Program-made: the position numbers and the translations under genes
Notes under the pieces: model-generated
What the model saw: the letters and a program-made list of their open reading frames with translations, nothing else
What the model was told of the DNA's origin: nothing
Database searches by the model: none
Shown here: piece after piece, positions 38,591-51,599 of the stretch
How positions within the stretch are numbered: the stretch's first letter is position 1
How the letters are laid out: the number at the start of each line of letters is the position of its first letter
Assembly: GCA_949318235.1 (NCBI GenBank)
Contig: OX439133.1
Location: 17,454,099-17,518,098 of the forward strand
From: Ecdyonurus torrentis
Lineage: Eukaryota > Arthropoda > Insecta > Ephemeroptera > Heptageniidae
Direction of reading: 5' to 3'
Length of the DNA stretch: 64,000 bases

Positions 38591-39045
38591 TGTTTTGAGA
38601 GCATTGATACTGTTAATAGGTTAAATTAAGGCGGGAAATCAGGTACTGCGGGATTTGACTAAAAAATTATGAAGAGAATTCTGAAAATTTGCATTTGCAC
38701 AGTAATAAATTAGACTATCTTCAAAAATGAAAAAAAAAATAATAATAATAACAAATAAAATAAAAAATGAAGGGACCACCATGCTTTTAGAATTAATATT
38801 CAAATGGCATCATAAAGTTTGAAAGTTTTCTTTTTAAATTTTAAAATACAAGCCATCTGAAAACAACCCTTTAGTTTTGAAGCATAAAAATTAAAATAAT
38901 ATGTATATTTCCCAAATTAAATAGCCAAAAATAACATTTTGTCATATGTTGAGAAATGATACTTTATTGCTCCAGTATGGCGTCAAAGCGCATTCCAGCT
39001 TTTTTTTTTTTTTTTTTTTTTTTTTCAATCACACACTCTATAGGG
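38591..39045 (-). mobile_element. Family A element A17, split by a second family C insertion
   Basis: Left piece TTTTGAGAGCATTGATACTG to 38624; then C5; then right piece with TGCTCCAGTATGGCGTCAAA to about 39045. The C insertion point differs from that in A15, so it was a separate event. A T-run replaces the TGACGTCAT part. Confidence 0.75.
38627..38871 (+). mobile_element. Family C element C5, nested in A17
   Basis: TTAAGGCGGGAAATCAGGTA to CTGAAAACAACCCTTTAG. It is internally deleted compared with C4. Confidence 0.75.
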
Positions 39046-39314
39046 GTTACAGTTCCTTTACTGATATCAACAATAAAGTATTATACACAACAAATATTAA
39101 TAAATCTCAAATAACAAGTAGAATAAATATAAAATGCAAATACGAATGATAAATATATATTGCCTAGATAGCTACTTCAGGGTGCGCCAATACATTTTTC
39201 TTTTGTCCTAGCAGTGATTGATATCCACTACTTTCTACTGTAGAATACATCCCTAGTCTTTTGTATTTTAGAGCAATCAAACGTTTCGAATATTTATATA
39301 GAAAAAAAACTGCA

Positions 39315-40013
39315 GCAGAGAGAAAATATAACGCTGGAGAAGTACAAATAAAAATGTATTTTAAGATTCACTAATATAAAAAGAAACTAACTATTGTAAT
39401 CTATAATAGAATTGTAAATAAAAATAAATAAATAAAGTGCAAGAGAAAATATATATATTGCAAGAGATGTATATTTATTTTAAAGGCATAGAAAACATAA
39501 AACAACACGTTCTTTTTAATCATCAAACACAAAAAGGTATTTACAAAACTGATGATAGTTTTAAAAACAAAATGTGACCCCACAAATGTGTTAATGTGGC
39601 CCCACAAGAGAGCGTGAAAAAACTGTAAAGTATGCAATTTGCGTAAATATTTCTGTTTATAACGTCAGAAACATGCAAAAATTAGTATGAAAATGTTGTA
39701 CGGGTTGCATAAATTGAAATTTTCTTATCACTGCTACGGCGCTACAATTGAGTTTTGAGACAAATTAATGTTATTTATGTAAGTTCTATCTTAATATAAA
39801 TTATATAAATGCTGATATTTCAATGTTGTCTATGCCTTTAAGCTACACAAAAGGAAAATAAACATTATAAAGTATAATTTCATTTTTTTTTTAATAACAA
39901 AAAAAAAAAAAAAAAAAAAAAAAAATGTTGAACAGAGAAAAAATATTGCAAGAGATTTATATTGTGTATTTTAAGTTACACTCGTTCGGAAGGAAAATAA
40001 CTATTGTAATGTA
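39315..40013. repeat. Three related ~100-base units, the middle one holding a family B copy
   Basis: Units at 39315-39405, 39430-39483 plus 39838-39893, and 39925-40013 share AGAGAAAATATA, TATTTTAA and ACTATTGTAAT blocks. The third has TATTTTAAGTTACAC where the second has TATTTTAA, the B element, then TTAAGCTACAC. Confidence 0.7.
39480..39841 (+). mobile_element. Family B element, variant copy B6, with TTAA duplication
   Basis: AGGCATAGAAAACATAAAAC to TTGTCTATGCCT, flanked by TTAA at 39480-39483 and 39838-39841. The empty version of the same site is present at 39971-39974. Confidence 0.85.
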
Positions 40014-40127
40014 CTATTTTTTTATATGAACAAAAAAAAAAGGGAGGAAAGAGAATAATAGAAAAAAAAATGCATTAATATTATGCATTTTTGCAGTCCA
40101 GTCGATGCAGTGTTACGATAGTAAAAT

Positions 40128-40129
<2 letters not shown>

Positions 40130-40200
<71 letters not shown>

Positions 40201-40201
40201 G
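40130..40201. repeat. (CT)n microsatellite
   Basis: About 35 CT units with one CCC interruption. Confidence 0.95.
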
Positions 40202-40624
40202 CACTATAATTCTCTCTCCATAACTGAAACAATAAAGTGACCTAGTTTTTAGTTTGCTAAGTTTTGTACTTTATTAAAAATACTTTATAAAGTAAAGAAT
40301 AGCATTAAAACGTGAACAGGAACAAAAAGTTTATAATATTATGTATATTTTTACACGTTTCTCGTTTCCTCTCATTCCTAGAGTTAGTAATTCATCTTAT
40401 TTTATGCATAATTTATAAAACTTAAAATTATAAATAAAACTTTTTTAGGAAGGAAAAAAAAAAAAAAAAAAAGTTTACTCAATTTCATTTGAAAATTTCA
40501 ATGAATGTTTTGCTGTTGGAAATAATAACGCAGTACGAATAATTGTTGTAAAAGTTAAAGTTTCTCTTTTGACTTTTTCTGCTCCAAGTCGGGCACATTC
40601 TACGTTAAAGGAAGTATTCACAGA
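40202..40624. other. Intergenic stretch without recognised content
   Basis: No gene or family copy seen. Confidence 0.35.
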
Positions 40625-41179
40625 GCTCGTATCTCAAAATAAAAAAATATAACTACCTAACTGTATGATGACATTTGAAAGTTAATAGTAAAACCTAATG
40701 TAAGTAGATAACTATGTAATCCAGAGAGGATTCCCGCTGCAAAGTACTGGTCAGCTGGAGACGTGTATTGCAGGTCAAAATTACATTGATCAAATGGGCA
40801 ACAAAATATAACTTTCAGGATAAATAAAATTAAAGGCAACAGAAAATTAAATAACGTTATTCTCTTTGGATTACCTATCTATAGAAATACCTTAGTAACA
40901 CCTATACCTATGATAAAGATTTCAAAAACCATGGCATGACCATTAGATAAGAGAGAGAAAATATTTATTGACATTAACATTGGCTCTTATGGGACTAAAA
41001 CTTAAAAAAAAATATATGTATATAGTTTAAACTATAGTATAGTGATACCCCATTTTTTTTATTATTATTTTTTTTTTTTAAGATAGCCTATCCTAATGTA
41101 TGATTGTGCAAAATTTCAGATTTTTCTTTCTTTGCAATTTGCTATTCAAATCCAGCAGTAGCTGATTTTCCAACTAAAA
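40625..41179 (-). mobile_element. Family C element C6, interrupted
   Basis: Reverse C: TATGATGACATTTGAAAGTT near 40667, about 190 bases of other sequence, then ACCTATGATAAAGATTTC at 40907 through CAAATCCAGCAGTAGCTGAT at 41152. Confidence 0.65.
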
Positions 41180-41496
41180 GGAAGAGACCAGAGAAAAACA
41201 CGTGATGGGACTTACATAAATAACTTTAGTTTGTCTCAAAACCCAACTATAGCTCCGTAGCAGTGATCAGAAATTTCGAATTATGCTACCTGCACAACAT
41301 TTTTATACCAATTTTTGCATGTTTCTGACGTCATAAACATGAATAGTCACGCAAATTGCATACTTTACAGTATTTTCAAGTTCTCTCGTGGGGCTTCATT
41401 ATCATTTTGGTAAAAAATGTCAACATTTTTGAAGATCTCATTTCGTGTTTATTCATTAACAAGCACATGTTGTTTTATGTGGTCTATGGCTTTAAA
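41178..41496 (-). mobile_element. Family B element, copy B7
   Basis: AAGGAAGAGACCAGAGAAAA to TATGTGGTCTATGGCTTTAA, with ATTTTTGCATGTTTCTGACG. It abuts C6. Confidence 0.8.
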
Positions 41497-41842
41497 TAAA
41501 CTATACACGCAAATATTAAAAATGTTCAATATGGGTCGAATGACTGACCGTTGATGTAATATGCACTGACATCATAAAACAATAGATTGACACACAATAA
41601 GATACTGTTGTGATAAAAAAAAGCTTCAGCCAAACATTTTCTTTCCTAGAATAAGATTATTGTTTACTTTCAATTCTGAAGAAAAACAAGAAAAGAAATA
41701 ACAAAAATATTACTTTATTTCCTTGTTGATAATTTTGAGACAGAAAGTTACGTGGTGTAGGATATGATACCCAATCTGCTATATCATAAAGTAAGATAAA
41801 ACAAAAGGAAACACTCATTCATATAACTTTACCAAAAAATAA

Positions 41843-43190
41843 CTTATATACAGGGCCGGCTTGACCGTGGTGCGATGGTGCGATCGCACCACGGGCCACG
41901 GTCAGTCCGGGCCAAAATGAACAAAGAAAAAAAAAAAAAAAAAAAAAACATAAGCTGAAATCGTTTTTTGAAACAAATAAACACCCCTGCCATAAACTTT
42001 TGCTATTAGAATATAATATTATGTGTTAATTTTATTACACTACTGATATTATTTCCAAAATTTAATGAATTATTATATTATTAAAATATATTAATTCTTA
42101 AATTGTCAGTTTGAATTGTATTGTATTTTACTTTTCACTTTACTTCTTGCGTATAATCATATGTTTGTACATTTTTATATTTATGAAAGCTTTTAAATTT
42201 AATATTAATTGGCTTTAAACGAATTAAGCCCCACGCACGCTGAATTCTGTGGCTCATATCAGCATTACACCTTTTTTTTATAACATTTGTGAATTATAAA
42301 TATGTAGAGCTGCAATTTAAACCAGTTCGAGCACCCGCCCGGACCAAAATTTTTGGGTACCTTTAAAAAAAGGTTCAACCCGGGTTTTAAGCATTTAGCT
42401 CAAGAACGAGCCAGCTCAAGTTGAACCCGTGAATGACACGAGAATAAATAAATCAAATTTCTTTGTAGTATTTCAAAGTTTTTTTTTTTTTTTTTTTTTT
42501 AATTAATTTACGACTTAATTTGAAAAGCGGGCTTTTTCCGTCACAGGCTCGAGAGCTTGATTTTATATATCGGCTCAAATGTTAAGGTCACCAAGTTTTA
42601 GCTCATTTTTCGGATGTAAGCTTGATTTTTAAGCTGAGCCCGGGCTTAAAGTAGATCCGGTCTATAAAAATAAACCTTTTTATAGCTCTACTGTAATTAT
42701 AAACTTACATAGCGTTCTTGGGTTCTTGCTGTTTTTTTTTTATTTTTTTTTTCCTTTCCTATTTCATTTGCATTTTTTATAATACTGTCTAACAGTTAAT
42801 TATTCCTTCAATGAAGAAAAAATATTTTTCTTCCATTATACATCCATTTTTGTCTACTAAATTTTTTAGGCTTGCTAAAGAATAATTTTTAATTTCTCCT
42901 AAGCAGCTCCGGCGGCCAAAGCTCATGTAAACAGTATATCAAATGCTATGGTTTAATTGTATACTTTTCCATATAAATAGTTTTACACGTAGTTATAAAG
43001 AGAGAAAAAAAAATAAAAAGTTAGTTCAGAATTAGCGTTAAAAAACACGTGCCACGCCCCCCTTTTAAAAAAAATTTCACCTGCGGCGCAAACTGGGGGG
43101 CTGGCGCCCCCCAGACCCCCCATTGGGTGCGGACCAAGTCGGGCATTAGCTCCACGGGCCAAATGCTCTCAAGCCGGCCCTGCTTATATA
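41843..43190. mobile_element. hAT-type non-autonomous element with 8-base duplication
   Basis: The element (41851-43182) begins CAGGGCCGGCTTGA and ends TCAAGCCGGCCCTG. CTTATATA flanks it on both sides (41843-41850 and 43183-43190), an 8-base target duplication as expected for hAT. The GC-rich ends (for example GGTGCGATCGCACCACGG) contrast with the AT-rich host. It contains no transposase. A second hAT-like element sits inside it. Confidence 0.88.
42305..42690. mobile_element. hAT-like palindromic element, copy 2, nested
   Basis: TAGAGCTGCAATTTAAACCA, then TTCGAGCACCCGCCCGG, to TATAGCTCTA. It is the same family as 8086-8601 and lies within the larger hAT-type element, so it arrived later. Confidence 0.7.
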
Positions 43191-43341
43191 TATATATATT
43201 TTTTTAAGAAGCTTTTTATGAAGTGGAAACATTATTGTACTGCTTATTTTTTCTTCTTTGATGAAAATATATATATATTTTTTACAAGCTAATTACTAAT
43301 TGCTCATTTAAACAAATTATATTTAAATTTTACTTTTCCCT

Positions 43342-43627
43342 ATAGGGTGTATGCATTCATGTTAAAGTCAACGCCATGTTGAATCACTCAATAACATGGG
43401 TCGCAATTACTCATTTTGCCAATTTAAAAATACTAAGCAATATTTTTGAGAGCATTGATGTTGTTAACAGGTTGAATTAGGCTTTCATGTATGCAATAAA
43501 AATAATATTAATTGATTTCTCAAAGAAAATAGAAAACGAGGTTTGTCCTATGCTGAGTAATGTTATTCATTATTCCAGTATTATTCCAAGCGCATTTAAT
43601 ATGACGTCATGCGCATCAACCCTATAG
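43342..43627 (-). mobile_element. Family A element A18
   Basis: TATAGGGTGTATGCATTCATG to ATGACGTCATGCGCATCAAC and CCTATAG. Confidence 0.8.
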
Positions 43628-43733
43628 AAGATAAATATATTCTTTACGGCGTTGTCATAAAACGATAATATTACTTTTATTGATTCTTATACAGCAAAAT
43701 TATCAAGTTGAAATTTTATCCATATTTCTAAGA

Positions 43734-44072
43734 TTAAAGGCATAGACCACATAAAACAACATGTGCTTTTTAATGACTAAACATGAAAATCTTCAAAACT
43801 GATGACAATTTTTACCAAAATGTTAATGTAGCCCCACGAGAGAGCGTGAAAATAATGTAAAGTATGCAATTTGCGTACAAATTTATGTTTATGACGTCAG
43901 AAACATGCAAAAATTAGTATAAAAATGTTGTGCGGGTTGCATCAATCGAATTTTCTGATCACTGTTACGGGGCTACTGTTGGGTTTTGAGACAAACTAAT
44001 GTTATTTATGTAAATCCCATCAAGTGTTTTGTGATATAAATGCTTATGTTTTTCTCTGGCCTATTCCTTTAC
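43734..44072 (+). mobile_element. Family B element, copy B8
   Basis: TTAAAGGCATAGACCACATA to GGCCTATTCCTTTA, with TTATGACGTCAGAAACATGC. Confidence 0.82.
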
Positions 44073-44435
44073 TATTCATATGTGTTAACGTCATTTTAGA
44101 AACTGAAGATCAAGCTTGGGGATGTAGGAGTAGCATCAAATTGCTCTTGGTTTACGGTGCCATGTCTTAAAATTTAAAATATAAATATTTATTAAATATT
44201 AACAAAAATTAGAATAGAAAAATTTTATTACTAATGATTAAATAAATTTTTAAATAAACAAATAAATATTGGTTTTAGTATAATATAGTTTATTTAAATA
44301 AATGAACAAATAATAATGAAGTATGTAATGTGTTTTGATTTTAGTTTAGTAAAATATTTTACAGTTGTATGTGTGGTGACCATCAAGACATCAATGTCAT
44401 CTGATTTTGCGTTATTATCAAAAAAGGACCCGTTG
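44073..44435. other. AT-rich intergenic stretch
   Basis: No gene or family copy recognised. Confidence 0.35.
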
Positions 44436-44830
44436 TATGTGAATGACGTCTATATGCGCTTCGACGCCATACTTTAGTAACGAATAACATTACTCAGCAT
44501 AGGTCCAACGTAGTTTTAGCTATTTTCTATATGGGAAATCATTTTATTTTTTGTTATTAATATCTTCCTCACATACTTCAAAAACCTAATTGGCTTTAAA
44601 AAAAGAAGAACTGTTTTGAGGCCGACTATAAGCGATTTTTATCACACCCACTTCCGTTTTTACTTACTGCGCATGCGCAGTACGTCAAAACGAAAGCTGA
44701 TGTAAGTGAAATTCCTCATAGTCGGCCTTAAAACAGTTGTTCCTTTATTAGTCAATTCAGTCTATTAACAGCTCATCAATACTCTCAAAAAAAAATATTA
44801 ATTTAGCAAAATGTGTCAATTTTTTATATG
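44436..44830 (+). mobile_element. Family A element A19, split by a family E element
   Basis: Left part with GTGAATGACGTCTATATGCG and TTCGACGCCATACTTTAG; right part CTATTAACAGCTCATCAATA to TTAGCAAAATGTGTCAATTT. Family E (44609-44738) lies between. Confidence 0.7.
44609..44738. mobile_element. Family E short palindromic element, copy E1
   Basis: Ends AACTGTTTTGAGGCCGACTA and its inverse TAGTCGGCCTTAAAACAGTT. Centre ACTGCGCATGCGCAGT (44666-44681) is a perfect palindrome containing the NRF-1 consensus. About 130 bases. Confidence 0.78.
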
Positions 44831-45134
44831 GTCTACGCATTCATGTTAAAGTCGACGCCATGTTGGATCACTCAATAACATGGGTGGCATAAGAAAATAA
44901 CTCATTTTGACAGTTTAAAAACACTATACAATATTTTTGAGAGCATTCATTCTGTAAATATGTTAAATTAGTATCTCAAGTATGTAAAAAATGTAACAAA
45001 ACAAAAAATTAACCGATTTCCCTAAGAAAATTGCCTTAAATGAAGTTTGTCCTATGCTTGGCAATGTTATACACTACTCCAGTATGGCCTCCAAGCGTAT
45101 TAAATATGATATCATGCGGATACATCCTATACCA
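44828..45134 (-). mobile_element. Family A element A20
   Basis: TATATGGTCTACGCATTCATG to ATGATATCATGCGGATACAT, CCTATA. A further A-like fragment (CATGTTATTTATATGTTCAC) follows to about 45195. Confidence 0.78.
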
Positions 45135-45288
45135 GCCCATGTTATTTATATGTTCACATATGTGGTTGACTTTGATATGAATGTGACTAATCTACTTGTA
45201 TATAAAACAAGAAACATGCAGTCTAAAAATGTATTTAAGGATAGAAGTGAAAAATGTTTGGGTTCCTCTTAACTGACGGTGGAAAAGT

Positions 45289-45289
<1 letters not shown>

Positions 45290-45331
<42 letters not shown>
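45290..45331. repeat. (TC)n microsatellite
   Basis: About 21 TC units. Confidence 0.95.
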
Positions 45332-45332
<1 letters not shown>

Positions 45333-45639
45333 ATATCAATGATATAAAAACCACACATATCTTCTTCTCTCGTTGTTTCCGAGACATTTTTTACACAATT
45401 TTACTGAAGTGTCTGATGATAAAGTTTTTAGAGTAGCAAAAACTCAATAGCTATCTTTAACTTCATTTCTCATTGTGTTGTTTTGGATGTATATAGATTA
45501 CACTTGGGAAATTGTAATTATGTCGTTTCTTTTTATTATATGGCATAATTTCTTTGCTTATACTTTTTATTTTAAACATAATTTCAATGATACAATGCAT
45601 AATTACATGTGTACTGTAATTAAAGTGAGATACCATGGC

Positions 45640-45955
45640 AGCTACTGCGGGATTTGACTAAAAAGTTGTAAATAATGAAAAATATGAAATTTTGCACAGT
45701 GATATATATTAAGATAAAGTATCTTGAAAAAATGCAAAACAATAATAATGTCATTAATAGATTTTTAATTTAAATTATGATTTTTTGAAGTTTTAGTCCC
45801 ATAAGAGCCCGTCTCTTATTTTCTCTTTTATCTGATGGTCACGGTTTCTGAAAATGTTATCATGGGTAACTGTTATTTATTATTTACTTTCCAATGGCAT
45901 CATAAAGTTTAAAAGTTTCCTTTTTAGATTTTGAGATATAAGCTATTACAGTATA
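45640..45955 (+). mobile_element. Family C element, copy C8
   Basis: GCTACTGCGGGATTTGACTA, TTTGCACAGTGATATATATT, TCCCATAAGAGCCCGTCTC and TCCAATGGCATCATAAAG. The TTAA-flanked ends are lost. Confidence 0.7.
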
Positions 45956-46105
45956 CACATGGTAAGCATTTTCACTTTAAATTTGAACAGTTAAATTGTT
46001 TTTAGACGTACAGACAGTAAAATGTTTAAAGAAAAGCATCATAATTATTGTGCATATTAAATTCTCTTTTATTGTAAGGCTCTGGCCCATCTCTTCATTA
46101 AATTA

Positions 46106-46136
<31 letters not shown>

Positions 46137-46734
46137 CAGTCCCCTGTAATACATGCCACCCGCATATGTTATCTGTCCACAAATTTGCCTAACTCAAAGG
46201 ATACGTGTAAAATTAATTAAATCTTGGAAATTAAATATTTTGCATGAGGGTAGTTGAGTCTAACACAATACCAAGGATTTTTTATTTTATTATTATTTAT
46301 TTATGTTTATTTTTTGCAGAAATTGTTTTTATACTTATAGACTTCATAATCATAATTCTTAAAAAAAAAAAAAAAAGGAGACGTTAAAATAGGTATATTA
46401 TACTTTGAAAAACCATTTTATTTTACTTTTCAAATAATAGTTATACATTCAAAATGTAGTGGGTTGCATTTATATGATGTAATGTTCAAATTTTAATGTT
46501 TAGTTTTATAATTATATTAAAATAAAGAAATATATTTATTAAAAAATGGTTCAGAACTGCAATTAATGTAATGGTATTATATCGTAATAAAAGAATACTT
46601 ATAAATAATTATATTCATAAACACTATGGTGTAAAACGTAACATTAATATATAAAAATCGATTGCAAAGGTAATTAATTTGTTCAGTCATTAGAATAAAA
46701 ATTGCAATTTTGATAAAATTTAAAATGATATTTG

Positions 46735-46917
46735 TGCACAAAGTACTTGATGGGACTTAAATATAGCATTAGTTTGTATCAAAACTCAACTCCGTAGCAG
46801 TGATCAGAAAATTTCAACTTATGCGACCCACACAACATATTTTTACTAGTTTTTACCTGTTTCAGAAACAGGAATATAGTTACGCAAATGACATACTATG
46901 CAGTCTATGGTTTTAAG
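46735..46917 (-). mobile_element. Family B element, copy B9, truncated
   Basis: CACAAAGTACTTGATGGGAC to GCAGTCTATGGTTTTAAGG. The middle part is deleted. Confidence 0.7.
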
Positions 46918-47227
46918 GCGTTAAAATAGGCATAATATAGTTTAAAAACAATTTAAATTATTTGTTAAAGTATTAGTTATATTTAAAATGTAGTGAGTAG
47001 CATATATTATAGAGCCTCATGTTTAAATAAAATTCATAATTTTCTAATTATATTAGTTTAAAGAATCACAAAATAAAATATAATGTTTCTGAAGTTCAAT
47101 CTATATGATGGTAGTATATTTTATAATATACAAAAAATACTTTTTTAATAGTTAGTTATATTAGAGTAACTCGTTCATACATTTATTGAAATAAATTTTA
47201 CAAATGTCATAAAATTTAATATTATAT

Positions 47228-47515
47228 TTGTGCACAAAATACTTAATGGGACTTTCATAAATAACTTTAGTTTGTCTCAAAACCCAACTGTAGCGCCGTA
47301 GTAGTGATCAGAAAAATTTAACTTAAACAACCCGCACATCATTTTTATACCAATTTTTACCTGTTCCTGATGGCAGAAATTGGAATAGCCTAGTTTACAA
47401 TACTTTCACGCTCTCTTGTGGGGCAACATTAATAGTCTGGTAAAAATTATCTTCAAATTTTGAAGATCCCATTTTGTTTTATCGTTTTGTTGTATCATAT
47501 GGTGTATGGCTTTAA
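47228..47515 (-). mobile_element. Family B element, copy B10
   Basis: CACAAAATACTTAATGGGAC to CATATGGTGTATGGCTTTAA, with CTCAAAACCCAACTGTAGCG. Confidence 0.75.
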
Positions 47516-47531
47516 GACGTTTAAATAGACA

Positions 47532-47770
<239 letters not shown>

Positions 47771-48015
47771 TATTAGTTATATTCAAAACAAAGTGTTTTG
47801 CTAGGGCCTTATGTTTAAATTTGAAAATTAAGTTTGTAATATTATAATAATACAAAGGAACGTAAAAAAATTATTATATAATGTTTCTAAAATTCAGTGT
47901 GTATAATAATAGTTTGTTATTTTTCATATCTAAAAATTCTAAAATTTTATACTTTTTTCTACATTATTCGATTATTGGAATATAAAATTGCAATGTTGCT
48001 TTAATTTAAAATGAT

Positions 48016-49515
48016 GGATAATGTTAGTCGAATATATCAATCTATAATAAATATTGTACAAATTTTTATTCAGTACAATACTTTGTATTTTATTTCTATC
48101 TATTTTTAAAAAATAAATTTACGTCAAACTATTAAAAAAATAAATAAATAAATAAATAAAAAATGAAAAATGTTCCAACAAATAATAAGCATTTTTATCA
48201 TGGATCCTATTTTTAACTTTTTATTGTATTTTTATAATTATGAGGCAAATGAGATTTTTTTAAAAACATTTTATACGTAATATTATTATTATTTTTTATA
48301 TTTTTCTCCACAATTAAAAGTATTTTATAATGCGTGGATCGATTTAAAATCAGCTAAAATATAATATAAATAAAAAAAAAATGTTTCTTTTAAGTTTTTT
48401 TTTTTTTTTTTTTTTTTTTAATTTTACATAAATATTTTAAGGTCCCAAGTGGCTAAAAACAATTATTTTATTGTTTAAGTGAGAGAGAAAAATAATTTTA
48501 TAAATTAAATAAAAATTAATTGAAATTATTAGTTAGAGGAAGTTTTTTTTTTATTTATTTTATTATTTTAATTTCATTTCATTTTAATTCCTGTAAAAGA
48601 GGCAATCAGGGAGCTACATTATAAGTGAACATCGGGATATATAGTTTAAATGGTATATTTTTTTTTATGTTTATGTTAATAACAATTTAATTAACACATT
48701 TATACTGAAAATGATTTTTTTAATTAATGACCTTTTTTTAAATAATAAAAATTATTAGTAATTTAAATATAAATGTTTTTAATTAGCAACTTGTGAACTT
48801 GTAATATTCAAATTGGTGATATGATATAATGTAAATAAAAAGAGAATTTCTCATATTATGTAAAAAAAAAAAAATAAAAAATTGTTGATAATTAAAAACT
48901 TTGAATTTATTAATTACAAAAAGTCATCTATTATATAGAAAAAGTTTAACGAGTATTCAAGTTTTATGAAAATACATAGTTTTCCATTTTAAGCAACACC
49001 TGCGTCTATTTCCATATGTCTGTGTCTAACCTAAAAAACAAAAAAGTAATAATAAAAATAAAACAAAAGTTTTTAAAGTTCAGTTTTTCTCGTTAATCAT
49101 AGTAATATTTACCGAGTGTGAATTTAAATTTTAAATATAATTTAATGTTATTATATTGTCATGTATCGCCTATACCAACCTCATATTTTTGTTTCTTTAT
49201 ATTTTTGTTTTCTGCGCATAATTTTTGTAATTTAGTTAATCAATCCATCAGCCCGTTAGTTTTAAGGTATATTGCTATTAAATTTTAGAATATTTTAGTA
49301 TTATCTTGTGTCAGCTATCAGGGATAAAATTAGATGATTTTAAAAATAAAAATGATGTCACGTCGTAAGCATAGGAAAAAAATACTGACTGTGACGTCAT
49401 TTTGCGACTTTCAAAAATACTTAAAAATACTTTTAAGGAAAACAAAAATTAGACTTTCATATATCTATTCAAAACAATGTTCCTTTTTAGAATATACACT
49501 AAAATTAACCACCTG
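48016..49515. other. Long AT-rich intergenic stretch
   Basis: No gene, RNA or family copy recognised. T-run of about 29 at 48390-48419. Confidence 0.4.
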
Positions 49516-49576
49516 TGTTGTTGTTGTTGTTGTTGTTTTTGTTGTTGTTTTTGTTGTTGTTGTTGTTGTTGTTGTA
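49516..49576. repeat. (TTG)n microsatellite
   Basis: About 20 trinucleotide units with two TTTTTG interruptions. Confidence 0.9.
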
Positions 49577-50537
<961 letters not shown>

Positions 50538-50856
50538 ATAATATATTAGCTTGCTTTTAAATAAAATGTTTTGATTTTTTAAATTCTCATACAAATAAAA
50601 TACTTTTTATTGATTATCATTTATTTCATAAAATAATAGTTTTATAAAATATTTAAAATTATTAGTTAAAATTGAAACATACTTTAAAATACATAAATTT
50701 TAATTTTTATATTATATTTTTTAATTTTATTAGAAATATTTATTTAAATTTTAAACTACCACTAGAAATAGTGTTAATGAAGATACCACTTTCAATTTGT
50801 CTATAGATTGCACGGTTTGGGTTATGGTGGAGAAAAGATTGTAAATATTTTAATTA

Positions 50857-51193
50857 AGGGAGTAGGGGACCGACGTCGGCCATTAGACTCAAACTTTTAT
50901 CGGCAAAAAAAATCTGAAATTTTGCACAATGATACTTCTGCTTAAGACAATTTCAAATATATAAAATTTTTGGGGGGTCACTGTGCAAATTAATTTTATA
51001 TGATTTTTTGAAATTTTAAGCCCATAAGGCATAATGTTAATTTCAATAATTTTTTTCTTTTTTTTTGGACGGTGACACATCTTGAAATTTTTATCACGGC
51101 TAGGTGTGACCCTTAGCTACACAATGATACCAAATTTAGACCCAAAACACGAGCTAGTTTTTGAGATATAAGGTCGGTCCCCTACTGCCTTAA
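50857..51193 (+). mobile_element. Family F element, copy F4, best-preserved
   Basis: TTAAGGGAGTAGGGGACCGA to GGTCGGTCCCCTACTGCCTTAA, with TTTGCACAATGATACTTCTG, GGGGGGTCACTGTGC and ATCACGGCTAGGTGTGACCC. Confidence 0.82.
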
Positions 51194-51512
51194 CGAGTAA
51201 TTTTTATTTTAATTCAAAGTTTGTTTTTTTAATATTTAGCACTTAAAGTGAGAATTATGGTAGTAGTTGAGTGGATGGCGACTGAGGACCGTGAGGACTG
51301 ATATCTGACAAACTGAACGGATGTAAAATATAAAATTAACAACAAGTAACAATAATATATATATATAAGTTAATTTGTGTGAAACACACGATCAAATATA
51401 TAGGAGCTATTGCACTCAAAAGATAGAATATAAATGTTAAAATTTAAACTTTAGTGCTAACTTTGTAAATCCAATTAGCAATTTTTTTAAATAATAAAAA
51501 CTTTTTTCTGAG

Positions 51513-51515
<3 letters not shown>

Positions 51516-51579
<64 letters not shown>

Positions 51580-51586
51580 TATATAG
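51516..51586. repeat. (TA)n microsatellite
   Basis: About 34 TA units with one C. Confidence 0.95.
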
Positions 51587-51599
51587 TACTATAGTATTT

